This document shows, piece after piece, positions 52,426 to 61,622 of a DNA stretch of 64,000 nt (positions are counted from its first letter, which is position 1; each line of letters begins with the position of its first letter). A program made the position numbers and the translations under genes. Origin of the DNA: Enterobacter cancerogenus. GTDB lineage: Bacteria; Pseudomonadota; Gammaproteobacteria; Enterobacterales; Enterobacteriaceae. Under the pieces are notes generated by a model that made no database searches, had not been told where the DNA came from, and saw only the letters and a list, made by a program, of their open reading frames with translations. The DNA is taken from contig NZ_CP077290.1 in NCBI RefSeq assembly GCF_019047785.1, positions 1 to 64,000 on the forward strand. Reading direction: 5' to 3'.

Positions 52426-53058
52426 ATGAAAAAATTAGCGGTGGCAGCCCTTATCTTAAGCAGTCTCTCTGGCGGCGCGTACGCGCACGAAGCAGGCGAA
52501 TTCTTTATACGAGCCGGTTCAGCAACGGCCCGTCCAACCGAAGGATCGGATAACGTTCTGGGTCTGGGGGGCTTTAACGTTAGCAACAATACCCAGCTGG
52601 GCTTAACGTTCACCTATATGGCAACGGATAACATTGGCGTTGAATTACTGGCAGCCACGCCTTTCCGCCATCGCGTGGGGACGGGGCCAACCGGGGATAT
52701 CGCTACGGTGCACCATTTGCCGCCTACGCTGATGGCGCAGTGGTATTTTGGTGACTCAAGCAGCAAGGTGCGCCCGTATATCGGGGCAGGCGTGAATTAC
52801 ACCACTTTCTTTGATGAGAAATTTAACGATACCGGGAAAGCGGCAGGGCTTTCCGATCTCAGCCTGAAGGATTCCTGGGGCGTGGCGGGGCAGGTGGGTC
52901 TCGATTATCTGATTAACCGCGACTGGCTGATTAACGCCTCGGTCTGGTATATGGATATCGATACTGATGTTCGTTTCAAGGCCGGGGGTGAACAGCAGAG
53001 CATCAGCACTCGCCTCGATCCATGGGTGTTTATGTTCTCGGCGGGTTATCGCTTCTGA
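52426..53058 (+). CDS. ompW: outer-membrane protein OmpW
   Basis: 210 residues (E. coli 212) from the ATG at 52426 after TGGAG. A Sec signal peptide (MKKLAVAALILSSLSGGAYA) precedes an eight-stranded beta-barrel with alternating strands and the typical final strand VFMFSAGYRF ending in phenylalanine. Small hydrophobic-compound channel of the outer membrane, colicin S4 receptor in E. coli. Monocistronic. Confidence 0.96.
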   Translation: MKKLAVAALILSSLSGGAYAHEAGEFFIRAGSATARPTEGSDNVLGLGGFNVSNNTQLGLTFTYMATDNIGVELLAATPFRHRVGTGPTGDIATVHHLPPTLMAQWYFGDSSSKVRPYIGAGVNYTTFFDEKFNDTGKAAGLSDLSLKDSWGVAGQVGLDYLINRDWLINASVWYMDIDTDVRFKAGGEQQSISTRLDPWVFMFSAGYRF

Positions 53059-53095
53059 CGCACGCGTTCAGCTGGCCGCGGCGCGGCCAGCCTCT

Positions 53096-53434
53096 TCAGA
53101 ATGAGGGATAGACGGGCCGTTCATCCAGCTTAGCGCAGCGTTTAAGGCGCGTTTCGCCGTCATATAAATAGCTGAATGCATCGCTGGAGATGGAATGGAA
53201 CAGGATATCGCCGTTCGCAAACGGAATAATTTCGGTATCGCCGGAGCGCTTGTGACCAGCGCCGGTTTCAAAATTTCCCTGCCATTTTTCCTGCGTATGA
53301 TCATAGACATGGAGAATAACCTCGACCAGCCCCCTGTCCGGGCAATTGAGCCGTAAAAGCGTGGAGGAGAAATTGAGAGACGAAGCGTGACATGACACAA
53401 ATAAAGAAATAAACAAAAACGTTCTAAAAAACAT
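53096..53434 (-). CDS. secreted hypothetical protein
   Basis: 112 residues with a Sec signal peptide (MFFRTFLFISLFVSCHA, cleavage after about 17) and two cysteines in the mature part (C30 in LRLNCPDRG and C100 in RLKRCAKLD) that could pair in the periplasm. Mature sequence is beta-rich and polar. Not recognised. It converges on ompW. The signal peptide and the lack of a better frame on the other strand support a real gene. Confidence 0.6.
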   Translation of the reverse strand: MFFRTFLFISLFVSCHASSLNFSSTLLRLNCPDRGLVEVILHVYDHTQEKWQGNFETGAGHKRSGDTEIIPFANGDILFHSISSDAFSYLYDGETRLKRCAKLDERPVYPSF

Positions 53435-53501
53435 TAATCCATTAAAGCCTTACTCAAACCAGACTTAAGATTTTACTTAAGTCAAGCCACTTAACTTTGC
53501 C

Positions 53502-53816
53502 ATGGATCAACATGACTTAGTTTTCAAGGGAATAGCGAATGCTATTGGCGACTGGCTGGTAAAAAAGGACGATATATCCCTATTGAACTAATAATTCATG
53601 TAGTCTGGTTACTCCACATAACTGGCTGGAGGGGATATCCCCGACATAAAATTTGAATGTCCGGTTTGTGCGGGTACCCGCTTTTATTTTACCAGGTTTA
53701 ACCCGGCAGCAAACCAACCCCACGGTGCAGTCTGTTCCGTTTGCGCGACACGACTCACCACACATTCATGCCTACCAAAGCTTAAACGACGGCGATGGCC
53801 TAAGCCCGTCACCTGA
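53502..53816 (+). pseudogene. broken small zinc-ribbon gene (tentative)
   Basis: An ATG at 53502 opens MDQHDLVFKGIANAIGDWLV..., ending at TAA 53589. After several in-frame stops (53592, 53601, 53616), the same frame reopens at 53619 and encodes FECPVCAGTRFYFTRFN ... GAVCSVCATRL ... KLKRRRWPKPVT to a TGA at 53814-53816. The two C-x2-C pairs look like a zinc ribbon, but this half has no ATG, GTG or TTG start. It may be a decayed gene or two unrelated scraps. The opposite-strand 61-codon frame (53580-53765) is less protein-like. Confidence 0.3.
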
Positions 53817-53818
53817 AT

Positions 53819-53842
53819 AAAGGCCTCGCTGAGGCCTTTTTA
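53819..53842. terminator. terminator downstream of yedF
   Basis: AAAGGCCTC-GCT-GAGGCCTTT hairpin with flanking A and T runs; on the minus strand it follows yedF by about 10 bases. Confidence 0.8.
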
Positions 53843-53852
53843 GACAGTGGTA

Positions 53853-54086
53853 TTATTTCTGAATTAAATAACGAATAGTCGGACCATCCTGCTGAATATC
53901 CAGAACGGTATACCCGTGGTTTTTGGCATCCAGAGGGATATTATTGATCGACTGAGGGCAATCGCTTACCACTTCCAGTATCTCACCTTTTTTAAGCTGT
54001 GGCAGCGCTTCAAGCGTGGCGACGGCCGGATATGGGCAAGGCTCGCCGACCATATCGAGACGATAGTCAGGCACGATATCTTTCAT
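53853..54086 (-). CDS. yedF: TusA-family sulfurtransferase YedF
   Basis: 77 residues, the size of E. coli YedF, and nearly identical by eye. SirA/TusA fold: the active-site cysteine is in GEPCPYPAVATLEALPQL (residue 17, CPYP motif). Probably relays sulfur or selenium together with the membrane protein YedE. Its start overlaps the yedE stop by four bases (ATGA), so the pair is one operon. In E. coli yedEF lie near the flagellar region, not here. Confidence 0.93.
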   Translation of the reverse strand: MKDIVPDYRLDMVGEPCPYPAVATLEALPQLKKGEILEVVSDCPQSINNIPLDAKNHGYTVLDIQQDGPTIRYLIQK

Positions 54087-55294
54087 GCGATATTCTCCTG
54101 TGTTTCAGTGCTGACAGGGCTGCGGCGGAAGAAGCGTTTTTCCTGCGCCACGACGAGTAAAAATGCGATTAACAGCAGGGCGTAGGTCACTAACAGGCCG
54201 CCGAGCGGGCCAAACGTCGCGAGCAGATTAACCTTATCCCAGTTGGTCGCCAGCACCGGGGAGAGATCATCCCAGAAATACGCCAGAATCGTTGAGCCAA
54301 TCACGTTACCCAGACCGACCCACCAGTAATGCACCTGACCTTCCACGGCCCGGTACATCCAGCCCGTTTCGCAGCCGCCGGCCAGCACAATACCAAAGCC
54401 AAACAGCAGGCCGCCAATCACGGCGTTTGGACCTGCCCACATGATTTTTGGCTCAACGCCAAGCTGCACATAGCTGAAGATACCAATGGCGCTCACCGCC
54501 ATCCCGGCAATAATCGCTTTTGCCATCATCGTGCGCCCGGTGATCCACATATCGCGAAACGCGCTGGTAAAGCAGATCTGAGCGCGTTCAATCAGCAGCC
54601 CAAAGCCGACGCCGAAAAGCATAGCCAGCCCAAGTTTCGGCTGGTTTAACGCGGTACAAAGTGCCCACGCTACCATCGCGAAAAAGACCAACATCCCAAG
54701 GCGGAAGCGACGACGGGCCTGGGCGGGTTTTTGCGTCAGCGGCGATGCTGCGCCCACTTTGACCATCTTCACGGGAATGCGAAACAGCGGGAGCAGGGTG
54801 AATTTAGCGCCAAAGTACGAGCCAATGGCCGTCGCCACGGCAAAGAACCAGGCGTGCAGAGAAAACTGAGGAATACCGGTAAAGAAAGCGGCAAGATTAC
54901 AGCCCATCGCCAGCCGTGCGCCAAACCCGGCAATGATCCCGCCAACAACGGCCTGCATAATACGAATGCGGCTTTTTGGCATGCGGATCTTAACGTTGTT
55001 TGCCCACAGCGCTGCCGCAAAGCAGCCGCCGAACATACCGATAATCATCATCCCGTCGATGCGGGTCAGCGGCGTGCCGTCCAGATGAATCAGTTTGAAG
55101 TAGCCCCACTCTTCGGCATGTACCCCGGCCAGCTGTAACAGCTGTCCACCCCAGCGGGTAAACTCGCCGGTGACTGCCCAGAAGGTGCCGGTAATGCCAA
55201 AATAGTAAGTCGAAAGGATACCGGCTGCGATAACTGCCGGAACGGGTGACCAGAACTTAACCAGGTAAGTCTGCTTGAATTGCTGCCATGTCAT
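54083..55294 (-). CDS. yedE: YedE (YeeE/YedE family) thiosulfate/selenium-type membrane transporter
   Basis: 403 residues from the ATG at 55294 (MTWQQFKQTYLVKFW), close to E. coli YedE. About nine to ten membrane helices in two repeats, each with a conserved cysteine-containing motif: RLAMGCNLAAFF (first) and LAGGCETGWMYRAVEGQ (second), plus RAQICFTSAFRDMW. Related YeeE transports thiosulfate through such cysteines; YedE has been proposed to serve selenium or sulfur supply. The frame open to 55333 upstream is not conserved. Operon with yedF. Confidence 0.92.
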   Translation of the reverse strand: MTWQQFKQTYLVKFWSPVPAVIAAGILSTYYFGITGTFWAVTGEFTRWGGQLLQLAGVHAEEWGYFKLIHLDGTPLTRIDGMMIIGMFGGCFAAALWANNVKIRMPKSRIRIMQAVVGGIIAGFGARLAMGCNLAAFFTGIPQFSLHAWFFAVATAIGSYFGAKFTLLPLFRIPVKMVKVGAASPLTQKPAQARRRFRLGMLVFFAMVAWALCTALNQPKLGLAMLFGVGFGLLIERAQICFTSAFRDMWITGRTMMAKAIIAGMAVSAIGIFSYVQLGVEPKIMWAGPNAVIGGLLFGFGIVLAGGCETGWMYRAVEGQVHYWWVGLGNVIGSTILAYFWDDLSPVLATNWDKVNLLATFGPLGGLLVTYALLLIAFLLVVAQEKRFFRRSPVSTETQENIA

Positions 55295-55453
55295 GAAGAT
55301 GCCTCTGAACTCAGAAGGTGTATGTGAAAACAACGGCCCGGAATATATACCTTTTTTCCTTTCTTCAAAACCTCCGAAAAACGTTCCTCAACTATTCCTC
55401 GCTTTTTTATGACCTTCATCATTAATCCGCGCTGGTGATGTCCTGGTCTGCTC

Positions 55454-55472
55454 TGTGCCAAAAGCGGACGTT
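55454..55472. repeat. left 19-bp direct repeat of the LysR-integrase islet
   Basis: TGTGCCAAAAGCGGACGTT; a copy with one mismatch (TGTGTCAAAAGCGGACGTT) lies at 62251-62269. Followed by a small GGACG-TTCA-CGTCC hairpin overlap. Confidence 0.6.
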
Positions 55473-55510
55473 CACGTCCGTTCTAGAAATATTGGCCCGA
55501 TAATTCAGCG

Positions 55511-56410
55511 TTAAATTTTCCGGTTAATACGCAACGCATCCACAACGAGTGAAAACGCTGGGGAAGGCTGTTTACGGCTGGGATAATAAAGATAGTAGCC
55601 GGGAAAAGGACGGCACCATTCTTCAAGCACGCGGATCAGTTTTCCTTCCTGCAGATGTGTGCCGAACTCCTCTTCAGGTAAAAAGGCAATGCCCAGTCCG
55701 GCAAGAGCTGCGTCAACGACATGTTCCGATGTGTTAAACGTCAGTTGCCCTTCAACCCGAACGTGAAATTTACCGTTTTCCTGCTCAAACTCCCAGGCGT
55801 AAATTTTCCCCGATTGAACCATGCGCTCATTAATACAGCAGTGTTGCATCAGATCGCGTGGCGTCTGAGGGGCGGCGCACCGGGCGAAATACTCAGGGGA
55901 AGCTACAGCCGCCATGCGCAGTTTCGGGCCAATGGGTACGGCTATCATATCTTTGTCGATAGTGTCCCCGAGCCGCACGCCGGCATCAAAACGATCCGCA
56001 ACGATATCCCGGAAGCCGTGGTTGGCATCAAACTCAATATGAATATCAGGATATTCGCGTAACAGTGGTGTCAGCTTTGGCAGCAGCGTGGTCTTCAGAA
56101 CATTAGGTCCACATGTAATACGGACGGTCCCGGCAGGTTTATCACGCAGTGCCGTCAGCATGTCCAGCTCGGCTTCAATCTCATCAATACGATGTCCCAC
56201 AGACTGCAGCAGGCGCTCCCCGGCAGCCGTCACTGACACACTGCGCGTGGTCCTTGTCAGCAGACGGATTTGCATCCGTTCTTCCAGCCCGGAAATCGCC
56301 TGGCTCAGTGCGGGCTGGGTCACGCCGAGCTGGGCGGCAGCGCGCGTAAAGCTGCCCTCACGCGCCACGGTGACGAAAGAGAGTAAGTCGTTGAGATTGC
56401 GTCTGGCCAT
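55511..56410 (-). CDS. LysR-family transcriptional regulator
   Basis: 299 residues. N-terminal winged helix-turn-helix (LNDLLSFVTVAREGSFTRAAAQLGVTQPALSQAISGLEERMQIRLLTRTTRSVSVT, residues 6-62) and a linker helix, then a periplasmic-binding-like effector domain (about 90-295) with VAAFEFDANHGFRDIVADRFDAGVRLGD-type segment. It is divergent from the cyclophilin-like gene and MFS/ADH/hydrolase/AKR genes, so it probably controls them in response to an unknown small molecule. Close to the YafC/DmlR-like group in the HTH. Confidence 0.9.
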   Translation of the reverse strand: MARRNLNDLLSFVTVAREGSFTRAAAQLGVTQPALSQAISGLEERMQIRLLTRTTRSVSVTAAGERLLQSVGHRIDEIEAELDMLTALRDKPAGTVRITCGPNVLKTTLLPKLTPLLREYPDIHIEFDANHGFRDIVADRFDAGVRLGDTIDKDMIAVPIGPKLRMAAVASPEYFARCAAPQTPRDLMQHCCINERMVQSGKIYAWEFEQENGKFHVRVEGQLTFNTSEHVVDAALAGLGIAFLPEEEFGTHLQEGKLIRVLEEWCRPFPGYYLYYPSRKQPSPAFSLVVDALRINRKI

Positions 56411-56502
56411 GCTCGTTTCCGGTCCATTTATAAATTTTACTTATAAGGGTATTAAGTATTCATTAGCTAGTTAACCCGCTGCATATTGGTAACAATAATG
56501 CG

Positions 56503-56988
56503 ATGAAAAAGTCAACGCTAACCCTTATGCAAAACGCTTACTGCAGAACATCACTGCTGCTCCTTGCCGGCCTGCTTTTCATCACGCAGTCCGCTATGGC
56601 GGGTGACAACGACCGGGGAGTGGCGCAGGAGACGCTTATGAAAATTGAGATCATTGTGGAGGGAGAAACCGCCACCGCCACCCTCTTTGATACGCCGACA
56701 GGCCGGGACTTTGCGTCTTTGCTTCCCCTCAGCCTGACGCTGGAAGACTATGACGATATTGAGCGTATAAGCGACCTGCCGCGCAGGCTTTCCACGGTGC
56801 AGGCACCGGACGGCATAACGCCGGAAGCCGGAGATATCACTTACTACGCGCCCTGGGGCAACCTGGCGATTTTTGCCCGGGGCAGGGCTTACGCCCGTTC
56901 ACTGATCCCGTTAGGGAAAGTGGATTCCGGACTGCCGGTCCTGCAGCGCCACGGACCTCTTGCGGTGCAGATCAGGGTCGCCAACTGA
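56503..56988 (+). CDS. secreted cyclophilin-like-fold protein
   Basis: 161 residues with a signal peptide (about 1-33, ending TQSAMA) and a mature part starting GDNDRGVAQ. The segment KIEIIVEGETATATLFDTPTGRDFASLLPLSLTLEDYDDIERISDLPRRLS and then GDITYYAPWGNLAIFARG is the cyclophilin-like-2 fold family, not a true prolyl isomerase by sequence. Ligand unknown. The ribosome-binding site is weak. First gene of the rightward cluster, divergent from LysR. Confidence 0.75.
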   Translation: MKKSTLTLMQNAYCRTSLLLLAGLLFITQSAMAGDNDRGVAQETLMKIEIIVEGETATATLFDTPTGRDFASLLPLSLTLEDYDDIERISDLPRRLSTVQAPDGITPEAGDITYYAPWGNLAIFARGRAYARSLIPLGKVDSGLPVLQRHGPLAVQIRVAN

Positions 56989-57115
56989 CCCGCAGCACCT
57001 TCCGTACCGCGATTATCCCTCTTATCCCGTCCCCGTATGCCGTTTCAGCTCTTCCTGCAGCGCTGAAGGCTCCGGGGCACAGACTTCATGTTATCTACTG
57101 AAAAGAAATCCCTGA

Positions 57116-58333
57116 ATGAGTAATAAGACCGACGAAAACAGAAAAAAAAACACCGGAAGCGGGAAACAGCCTGCGCACTGGAGTGGTGTCTTTGCCATGA
57201 CGCTGTGCGTCTTCGCCCTGATCGCCTCCGAATTCATGCCGGTCAGCCTGCTGACACCGATGGCGCAGACCCTTCGTGTCACCGAAGGCATGGCCGGACA
57301 GGGCATCGCCATTTCCGGGGCATTTGCAGTGGTAACCAGCCTGTTTATTTCCGTGCTGGCAGGCACGCTTAACCGGAAAACGCTGCTGCTCGGCCTGACC
57401 TGCATTATGGCAATTTCCGGTGCTGTTATTGCGATGGCACCCAATTACATGACCTATATGGCGGGCAGGGCCCTGATTGGCATTGTGGTCGGCGGGTTCT
57501 GGTCAATGTCGGCCGCGACGGCAATGCGTCTGGTCCCGGTGCATCGTGTTCCGCTGGCGCTGGCTATTTTCAACAGCGGCAATGCTCTGGCTACCGTCGT
57601 GGCTGCCCCTCTGGGCAGCTGGCTCGGATCGGTGGTTGGCTGGCGGGGGGCCTTCTTCTGCCTGGTGCCGGTCGCCATCATCGCGTTTGTCTGGCAATTA
57701 CTCAGTCTGCCTTCCATGCCGGTCACCCGTCAGGCCGCGGCTTCCCGCAACGTATTCATGCTGTTTCGTCGCCGGGTGGTCACGCTGGGCATGCTGGGTG
57801 TGGGGATCTTCTTTATGGGGCAATTCACGCTCTTTACCTACATCAGGCCTTTCCTTGAGACGGTGACGCGGGTGGATGACGCAACGGTGACCCTGGTCCT
57901 GCTGGTTATTGGTGTAGCGGGTTTCATCGGCACTACGCTGATTGGCCGGGTGTTAAAACGCGGGTTCTACCCGACCCTGATGGCCATCCCGGTACTGATG
58001 GCCATCACCGCGCTGGCACTGATTGCCTTCGGCAGTCAGGTAGCCATCGTGACGGCGTTGCTTGGGCTGTGGGGGCTGATTTCCACAGCCGCACCGGTGG
58101 GATGGTGGGCATGGGTTCCGCGTACCTTCCCTCAGAATGCCGAAGCGGGCGGCGGACTGATGGTGGCGATGGTGCAGCTGTCCATTGCTCTCGGTTCGAC
58201 GGTGGGCGGCCTGCTTTTCGACCATCACGGCTACCAGAGCACCTTCCTGGCCAGCGCCGCGATGCTGATTATCGCAACCGTACTGATCTTCCTGACCTCG
58301 CGGGCAGACACTTCTGCCGCAGACCATTCATAA
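57116..58333 (+). CDS. MFS drug/nucleoside-type efflux transporter (DHA1 family)
   Basis: 405 residues, 12 membrane helices. NepI-like: GVFAMTLCVFALIASEFMPVSLLTPMAQ in helix 1, GRALIGIVVGGFWSMSAATAMRLVP, an APLGSWLGSVVGWRGAFF motif and QAAASRNV/FRRRV loop. Belongs to the arabinose/purine-ribonucleoside efflux subgroup. Probably exports a toxic or excess metabolite made or detoxified by the neighbouring dehydrogenase and reductase. Seventeen bases before the ADH gene. Confidence 0.88.
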   Translation: MSNKTDENRKKNTGSGKQPAHWSGVFAMTLCVFALIASEFMPVSLLTPMAQTLRVTEGMAGQGIAISGAFAVVTSLFISVLAGTLNRKTLLLGLTCIMAISGAVIAMAPNYMTYMAGRALIGIVVGGFWSMSAATAMRLVPVHRVPLALAIFNSGNALATVVAAPLGSWLGSVVGWRGAFFCLVPVAIIAFVWQLLSLPSMPVTRQAAASRNVFMLFRRRVVTLGMLGVGIFFMGQFTLFTYIRPFLETVTRVDDATVTLVLLVIGVAGFIGTTLIGRVLKRGFYPTLMAIPVLMAITALALIAFGSQVAIVTALLGLWGLISTAAPVGWWAWVPRTFPQNAEAGGGLMVAMVQLSIALGSTVGGLLFDHHGYQSTFLASAAMLIIATVLIFLTSRADTSAADHS

Positions 58334-58349
58334 ACCCAGGAGTAATGCC

Positions 58350-59396
58350 ATGACAGTTAAAGCTTACGGTGCCCATGCGGGCACACTGCCGCTGGAGCCG
58401 ATGGATATCACCCGTCGCGCCCCCGGTGCCCATGATGTGCAGATTAATATCGCGTACTGCGGAGTCTGCCATTCGGATATCCACCAGGTACGCGCTGAAT
58501 GGGCTGGAACGCTCTATCCCTGCGTACCGGGACATGAAATTGTCGGTCGTGTAGTGGCCGTTGGCGATCACGTCTCCGGTTTTTGTGCAGGGGACCTGGT
58601 GGGGGTCGGCTGCATTGTCGACAGCTGCCGGCACTGCAGTGACTGTGACGACGGACTGGAGAACTACTGCGACCATATGACAGGGACATACAATTTCCCG
58701 ACGCCGGATGCGCCGGGCCACACGCTGGGCGGATATTCGCAGCAGATTGTGGTGCATGAGCGCTATGTCCTGCGCGTCACTCACCCAGAAGCGCAACTGG
58801 CCGCCGTGGCTCCGCTGCTGTGCGCGGGGATCACAACGTACTCACCGCTGCGTCACTGGCAGGCGGGCCCCGGCAAAAAGGTCGGCGTGGTCGGTATCGG
58901 TGGACTGGGGCATATGGGGATCAAGCTTGCGCACGCCATGGGCGCGCATGTTGTGGCCTTTACCACGTCTGAGTCCAAACGTGACGCCGCCAGAGTGCTT
59001 GGTGCAGATGAGGTGGTGGTCTCCCGTCATGCCAGCGAAATGGAAGCCCATGCAAAGAGCTTCGATTTTATCCTCAACACCGTTGCTGCGCCGCATAACC
59101 TCGACGTGTTCACTGCGCTGCTGAAACGCGATGGCACGATGACCCTGGTGGGTGCGCCGGCCACGCCGCATGATGCGCCAGAAGTGTTCAGCCTCATCAT
59201 GAAGCGCAGGTCGATTGCCGGGTCGATGATTGGCGGCATTCCTGAAACGCAGGAGATGCTCGATTTCTGCGCCCAACACGGCATTGTCGCCGACATTGAG
59301 CTTATCCGCGCCGACCAGATTAACGACGCCTATGAGCGCATGCTCAGGGGCGATGTGCATTACCGGTTTGTCATTGATAACGCCACCCTGGCTTAA
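58350..59396 (+). CDS. zinc-dependent alcohol dehydrogenase (YahK-like)
   Basis: 348 residues, very like E. coli YahK (349). Zinc-binding N-terminus: the catalytic YCGVCHSDIHQ (C40, H-S-D), GHE (H62 region) and structural cysteines in CRHCSDCDDGLENYC. Rossmann fold with VGVVGIGGLGHMGIKLAHAMGAHVVAFTTSE near 180-210. Cinnamyl-type aldehyde reductase using NADPH in the family. It likely detoxifies aldehydes and is cotranscribed with the MFS and the hydrolase. Confidence 0.92.
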   Translation: MTVKAYGAHAGTLPLEPMDITRRAPGAHDVQINIAYCGVCHSDIHQVRAEWAGTLYPCVPGHEIVGRVVAVGDHVSGFCAGDLVGVGCIVDSCRHCSDCDDGLENYCDHMTGTYNFPTPDAPGHTLGGYSQQIVVHERYVLRVTHPEAQLAAVAPLLCAGITTYSPLRHWQAGPGKKVGVVGIGGLGHMGIKLAHAMGAHVVAFTTSESKRDAARVLGADEVVVSRHASEMEAHAKSFDFILNTVAAPHNLDVFTALLKRDGTMTLVGAPATPHDAPEVFSLIMKRRSIAGSMIGGIPETQEMLDFCAQHGIVADIELIRADQINDAYERMLRGDVHYRFVIDNATLA

Positions 59397-59412
59397 TGAT
59401 AAGGAGACCATC

Positions 59413-60441
59413 ATGAAAAAATTTACGTTAGCGCTGGGGCTGTTGATCAGTGCATTTGCTTCCTCTGCGGCGGATATGTCCCGTGGGGCCGATAATTTTT
59501 ATAAAAGCGATAAGGTGACGCAGCAAAAAGTCACCTTTAAAAACCAGTATCAGATGGCCGTGGTCGGCAACCTGTTTATCCCGAAAAAGATGAACCAGAA
59601 TACCCGACACCCGGCGATCGTCGTTGGTCACCCGATGGGAGCCGTTAAGGAACAGAGTTCGAATCTCTATGCGCAGAAGCTGGCGGAGCAGGGGTTTGTC
59701 ACGCTGGCTATCGATCTCTCTTTCTGGGGAGAAAGCGAGGGCAAACCGGGGCACCTGATTTCACCGGAAATCTACACAGATGATTTCAGCGCGGCGGTTG
59801 ATTATCTAAGCACACAGCCGTTTGTCGATCCGGATAGCATCGGTGTATTAGGTATCTGCGGCAGCGGAAGTTTTGTTATCAGTGCTGCCAAGATTGACTC
59901 GCGTATGAAAGCCATTGCCACGGTCAGCATGTATGACATGGGGAGCGCGTTCCGTAATGGCCTTAATCATTCCCAGACGGGAGAACAACGTAAGGCCTTT
60001 ATCCAGTCAGCCACTGAGCAACGGTTAGCCGAGTTTAAGGGCGGCGAGACGGCTTATATCCCTGGCACCGTGAACAAACTGGATGACTCCACACCGGATA
60101 TTCAGCGTGAGTTCTTTGATTTCTACCGCACCGAACGCGGCGGCTACACCCCACAGGGTCAGAAAGAAGAACTGACGACGAAACCGATGCTGAGCAGTAT
60201 TGGCAAGTTTATGAACTTCTATCCGTTCAACGATATTGAAACCATCTCTCCGCGCCCGATGCTGTTTATTACCGGCGATCAGGCACACTCAAAAGAGTTC
60301 AGCGAGGACGCTTTCAAACGCGCCGGTCAGCCTAAAGAACTGTACATCGTACCGGGCGCAGGGCATGTCGATCTGTATGACCGTACCGACGTAATCCCTT
60401 TTGGCAAGCTGACAGACTTTTTCCGTAAGAATCTGCAATAA
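59413..60441 (+). CDS. secreted dienelactone-hydrolase-type alpha/beta hydrolase
   Basis: 342 residues from the ATG at 59413 after AAGGAG. Sec signal (MKKFTLALGLLISAFASSAA). Alpha/beta-hydrolase fold: the nucleophile elbow is GICGSGSF, with cysteine where serine is usual, as in dienelactone hydrolases; the HPMGAVKEQ and final GAGHVDLYDR segment supply the oxyanion and the catalytic histidine. Substrate unknown. The periplasmic location is predicted from the signal. Between ADH and AKR genes. Confidence 0.8.
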   Translation: MKKFTLALGLLISAFASSAADMSRGADNFYKSDKVTQQKVTFKNQYQMAVVGNLFIPKKMNQNTRHPAIVVGHPMGAVKEQSSNLYAQKLAEQGFVTLAIDLSFWGESEGKPGHLISPEIYTDDFSAAVDYLSTQPFVDPDSIGVLGICGSGSFVISAAKIDSRMKAIATVSMYDMGSAFRNGLNHSQTGEQRKAFIQSATEQRLAEFKGGETAYIPGTVNKLDDSTPDIQREFFDFYRTERGGYTPQGQKEELTTKPMLSSIGKFMNFYPFNDIETISPRPMLFITGDQAHSKEFSEDAFKRAGQPKELYIVPGAGHVDLYDRTDVIPFGKLTDFFRKNLQ

Positions 60442-60466
60442 CACGTTCAGTTAAGGAGCATTTGAC

Positions 60467-61453
60467 ATGAACTACAAACATCTGGGGCGTACCGGTCTGC
60501 GGGTGAGCCGCATCGGTCTCGGTACCATGAATTTCGGTGAGCTGACGGATGAGTCGGCCAGCTTCAGGATCATGGATGAAGCCGTGGATGCAGGTATCAA
60601 CTTTTTCGATACCGCTGACGTCTATGGCGGGCCGCAGTCGCCGGATATGGCAAAGGGTTACGGAACATCCGAAGAAATCATCGGTAACTGGCTGGCGCGT
60701 AGTGGTCAGCGTGACCGGATAGTGCTGGCCACGAAAGTTTACCAGCCGATGGACACGGGGCCGAACGACAAATACCTGTCTGCCTACCATATCCGCCGGG
60801 CCTGTGAGGCCAGCCTGAAAAGGCTGAAAACGGACCATATCGATCTCTATCAGATGCACCATATCGACCGGAACACGCCCTGGGAGGAGATCTGGCAGGC
60901 CATGGAACAGCTGATCCGTGAGGGTAAAATCAGCTACGTTGGCAGCAGTAACTTTGCTGGCTGGGATATTGCCACTGCACAGTGCAAGGCCGACGCGCGC
61001 AACCTGCTGGGGCTGGCATCGGAACAGAGCCTGTACAATCTGACTCAGCGCACGATTGAGCTAGAAATCATTCCGGCGCTGCGTCATTACGGCATTGGCC
61101 TGATCCCCTGGAGCCCGGTCGGGATGGGGATGCTGGGCGGTGTTCTGAAGAAAATTGCCGGTGGCCGCCGGGCATCACCGCAGTTGCAGGCACAAATCAA
61201 CCGCCTGCGGCCACAACTGGAGGCCTGGGAAACACTGTGTGATGAGCTGGGGGAAACACCATCAGACGTCGCGCTGGCTTGGCTACTGCAGAACTCGGTG
61301 GTTAGCGCCGTGCTCAGTGGTCCGCGTACAGTTGAACAGCTCCGTCAGAATCTCAATGCCCTGACGCTGTCTCTTTCAGACGATACGCTCAAAAGGCTGG
61401 ATACCATCTGGCCGGGGCCAGGCGGAGAGGCACCTGAAGCTTACGCGTGGTAA
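60467..61453 (+). CDS. aldo-keto reductase
   Basis: 328 residues. TIM-barrel AKR: the catalytic residues D (FFDTADVYGG near 47), Y, K (LATKVYQ) and H (QMHHIDRN), and the NADPH-binding SVLSGPRTVEQL-type tail. Closest to L-glyceraldehyde-3-phosphate-reductase/YghZ-type or YdjG-like AKRs. Reduces a carbonyl substrate with NADPH; it is last in the cluster and ends at a terminator-like stem-loop. Regulated together with the preceding genes by inference. Confidence 0.9.
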   Translation: MNYKHLGRTGLRVSRIGLGTMNFGELTDESASFRIMDEAVDAGINFFDTADVYGGPQSPDMAKGYGTSEEIIGNWLARSGQRDRIVLATKVYQPMDTGPNDKYLSAYHIRRACEASLKRLKTDHIDLYQMHHIDRNTPWEEIWQAMEQLIREGKISYVGSSNFAGWDIATAQCKADARNLLGLASEQSLYNLTQRTIELEIIPALRHYGIGLIPWSPVGMGMLGGVLKKIAGGRRASPQLQAQINRLRPQLEAWETLCDELGETPSDVALAWLLQNSVVSAVLSGPRTVEQLRQNLNALTLSLSDDTLKRLDTIWPGPGGEAPEAYAW

Positions 61454-61471
61454 AAGGTTATCAGTGTTAAC

Positions 61472-61497
61472 AATTACCGGCCTTCGGGTCGGTAATT
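61472..61497 (+). terminator. stem-loop after the reductase gene
   Basis: AATTACCGGCC-TTCG-GGTCGGTAATT: 11-bp stem, including one G-U pair, with a TTCG tetraloop, 18 bases past the stop. T tail is imperfect (ACATTATTT). Confidence 0.6.
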
Positions 61498-61622
61498 ACA
61501 TTATTTCGGCGAAATTTATTTATTACCTGAAGATGTTGTACTTTTCATCAATTCTTAGATGTCCGCTGTTCGCTCATATGGGACAACCATAATCACATCT
61601 CCTAACCCAAAGGAGATTGAGC

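Noticed and set aside
53580..53765. 61-codon minus-strand frame
   Set aside because: No ribosome site and cysteine-rich only because the other strand encodes C-x2-C; judged a shadow.
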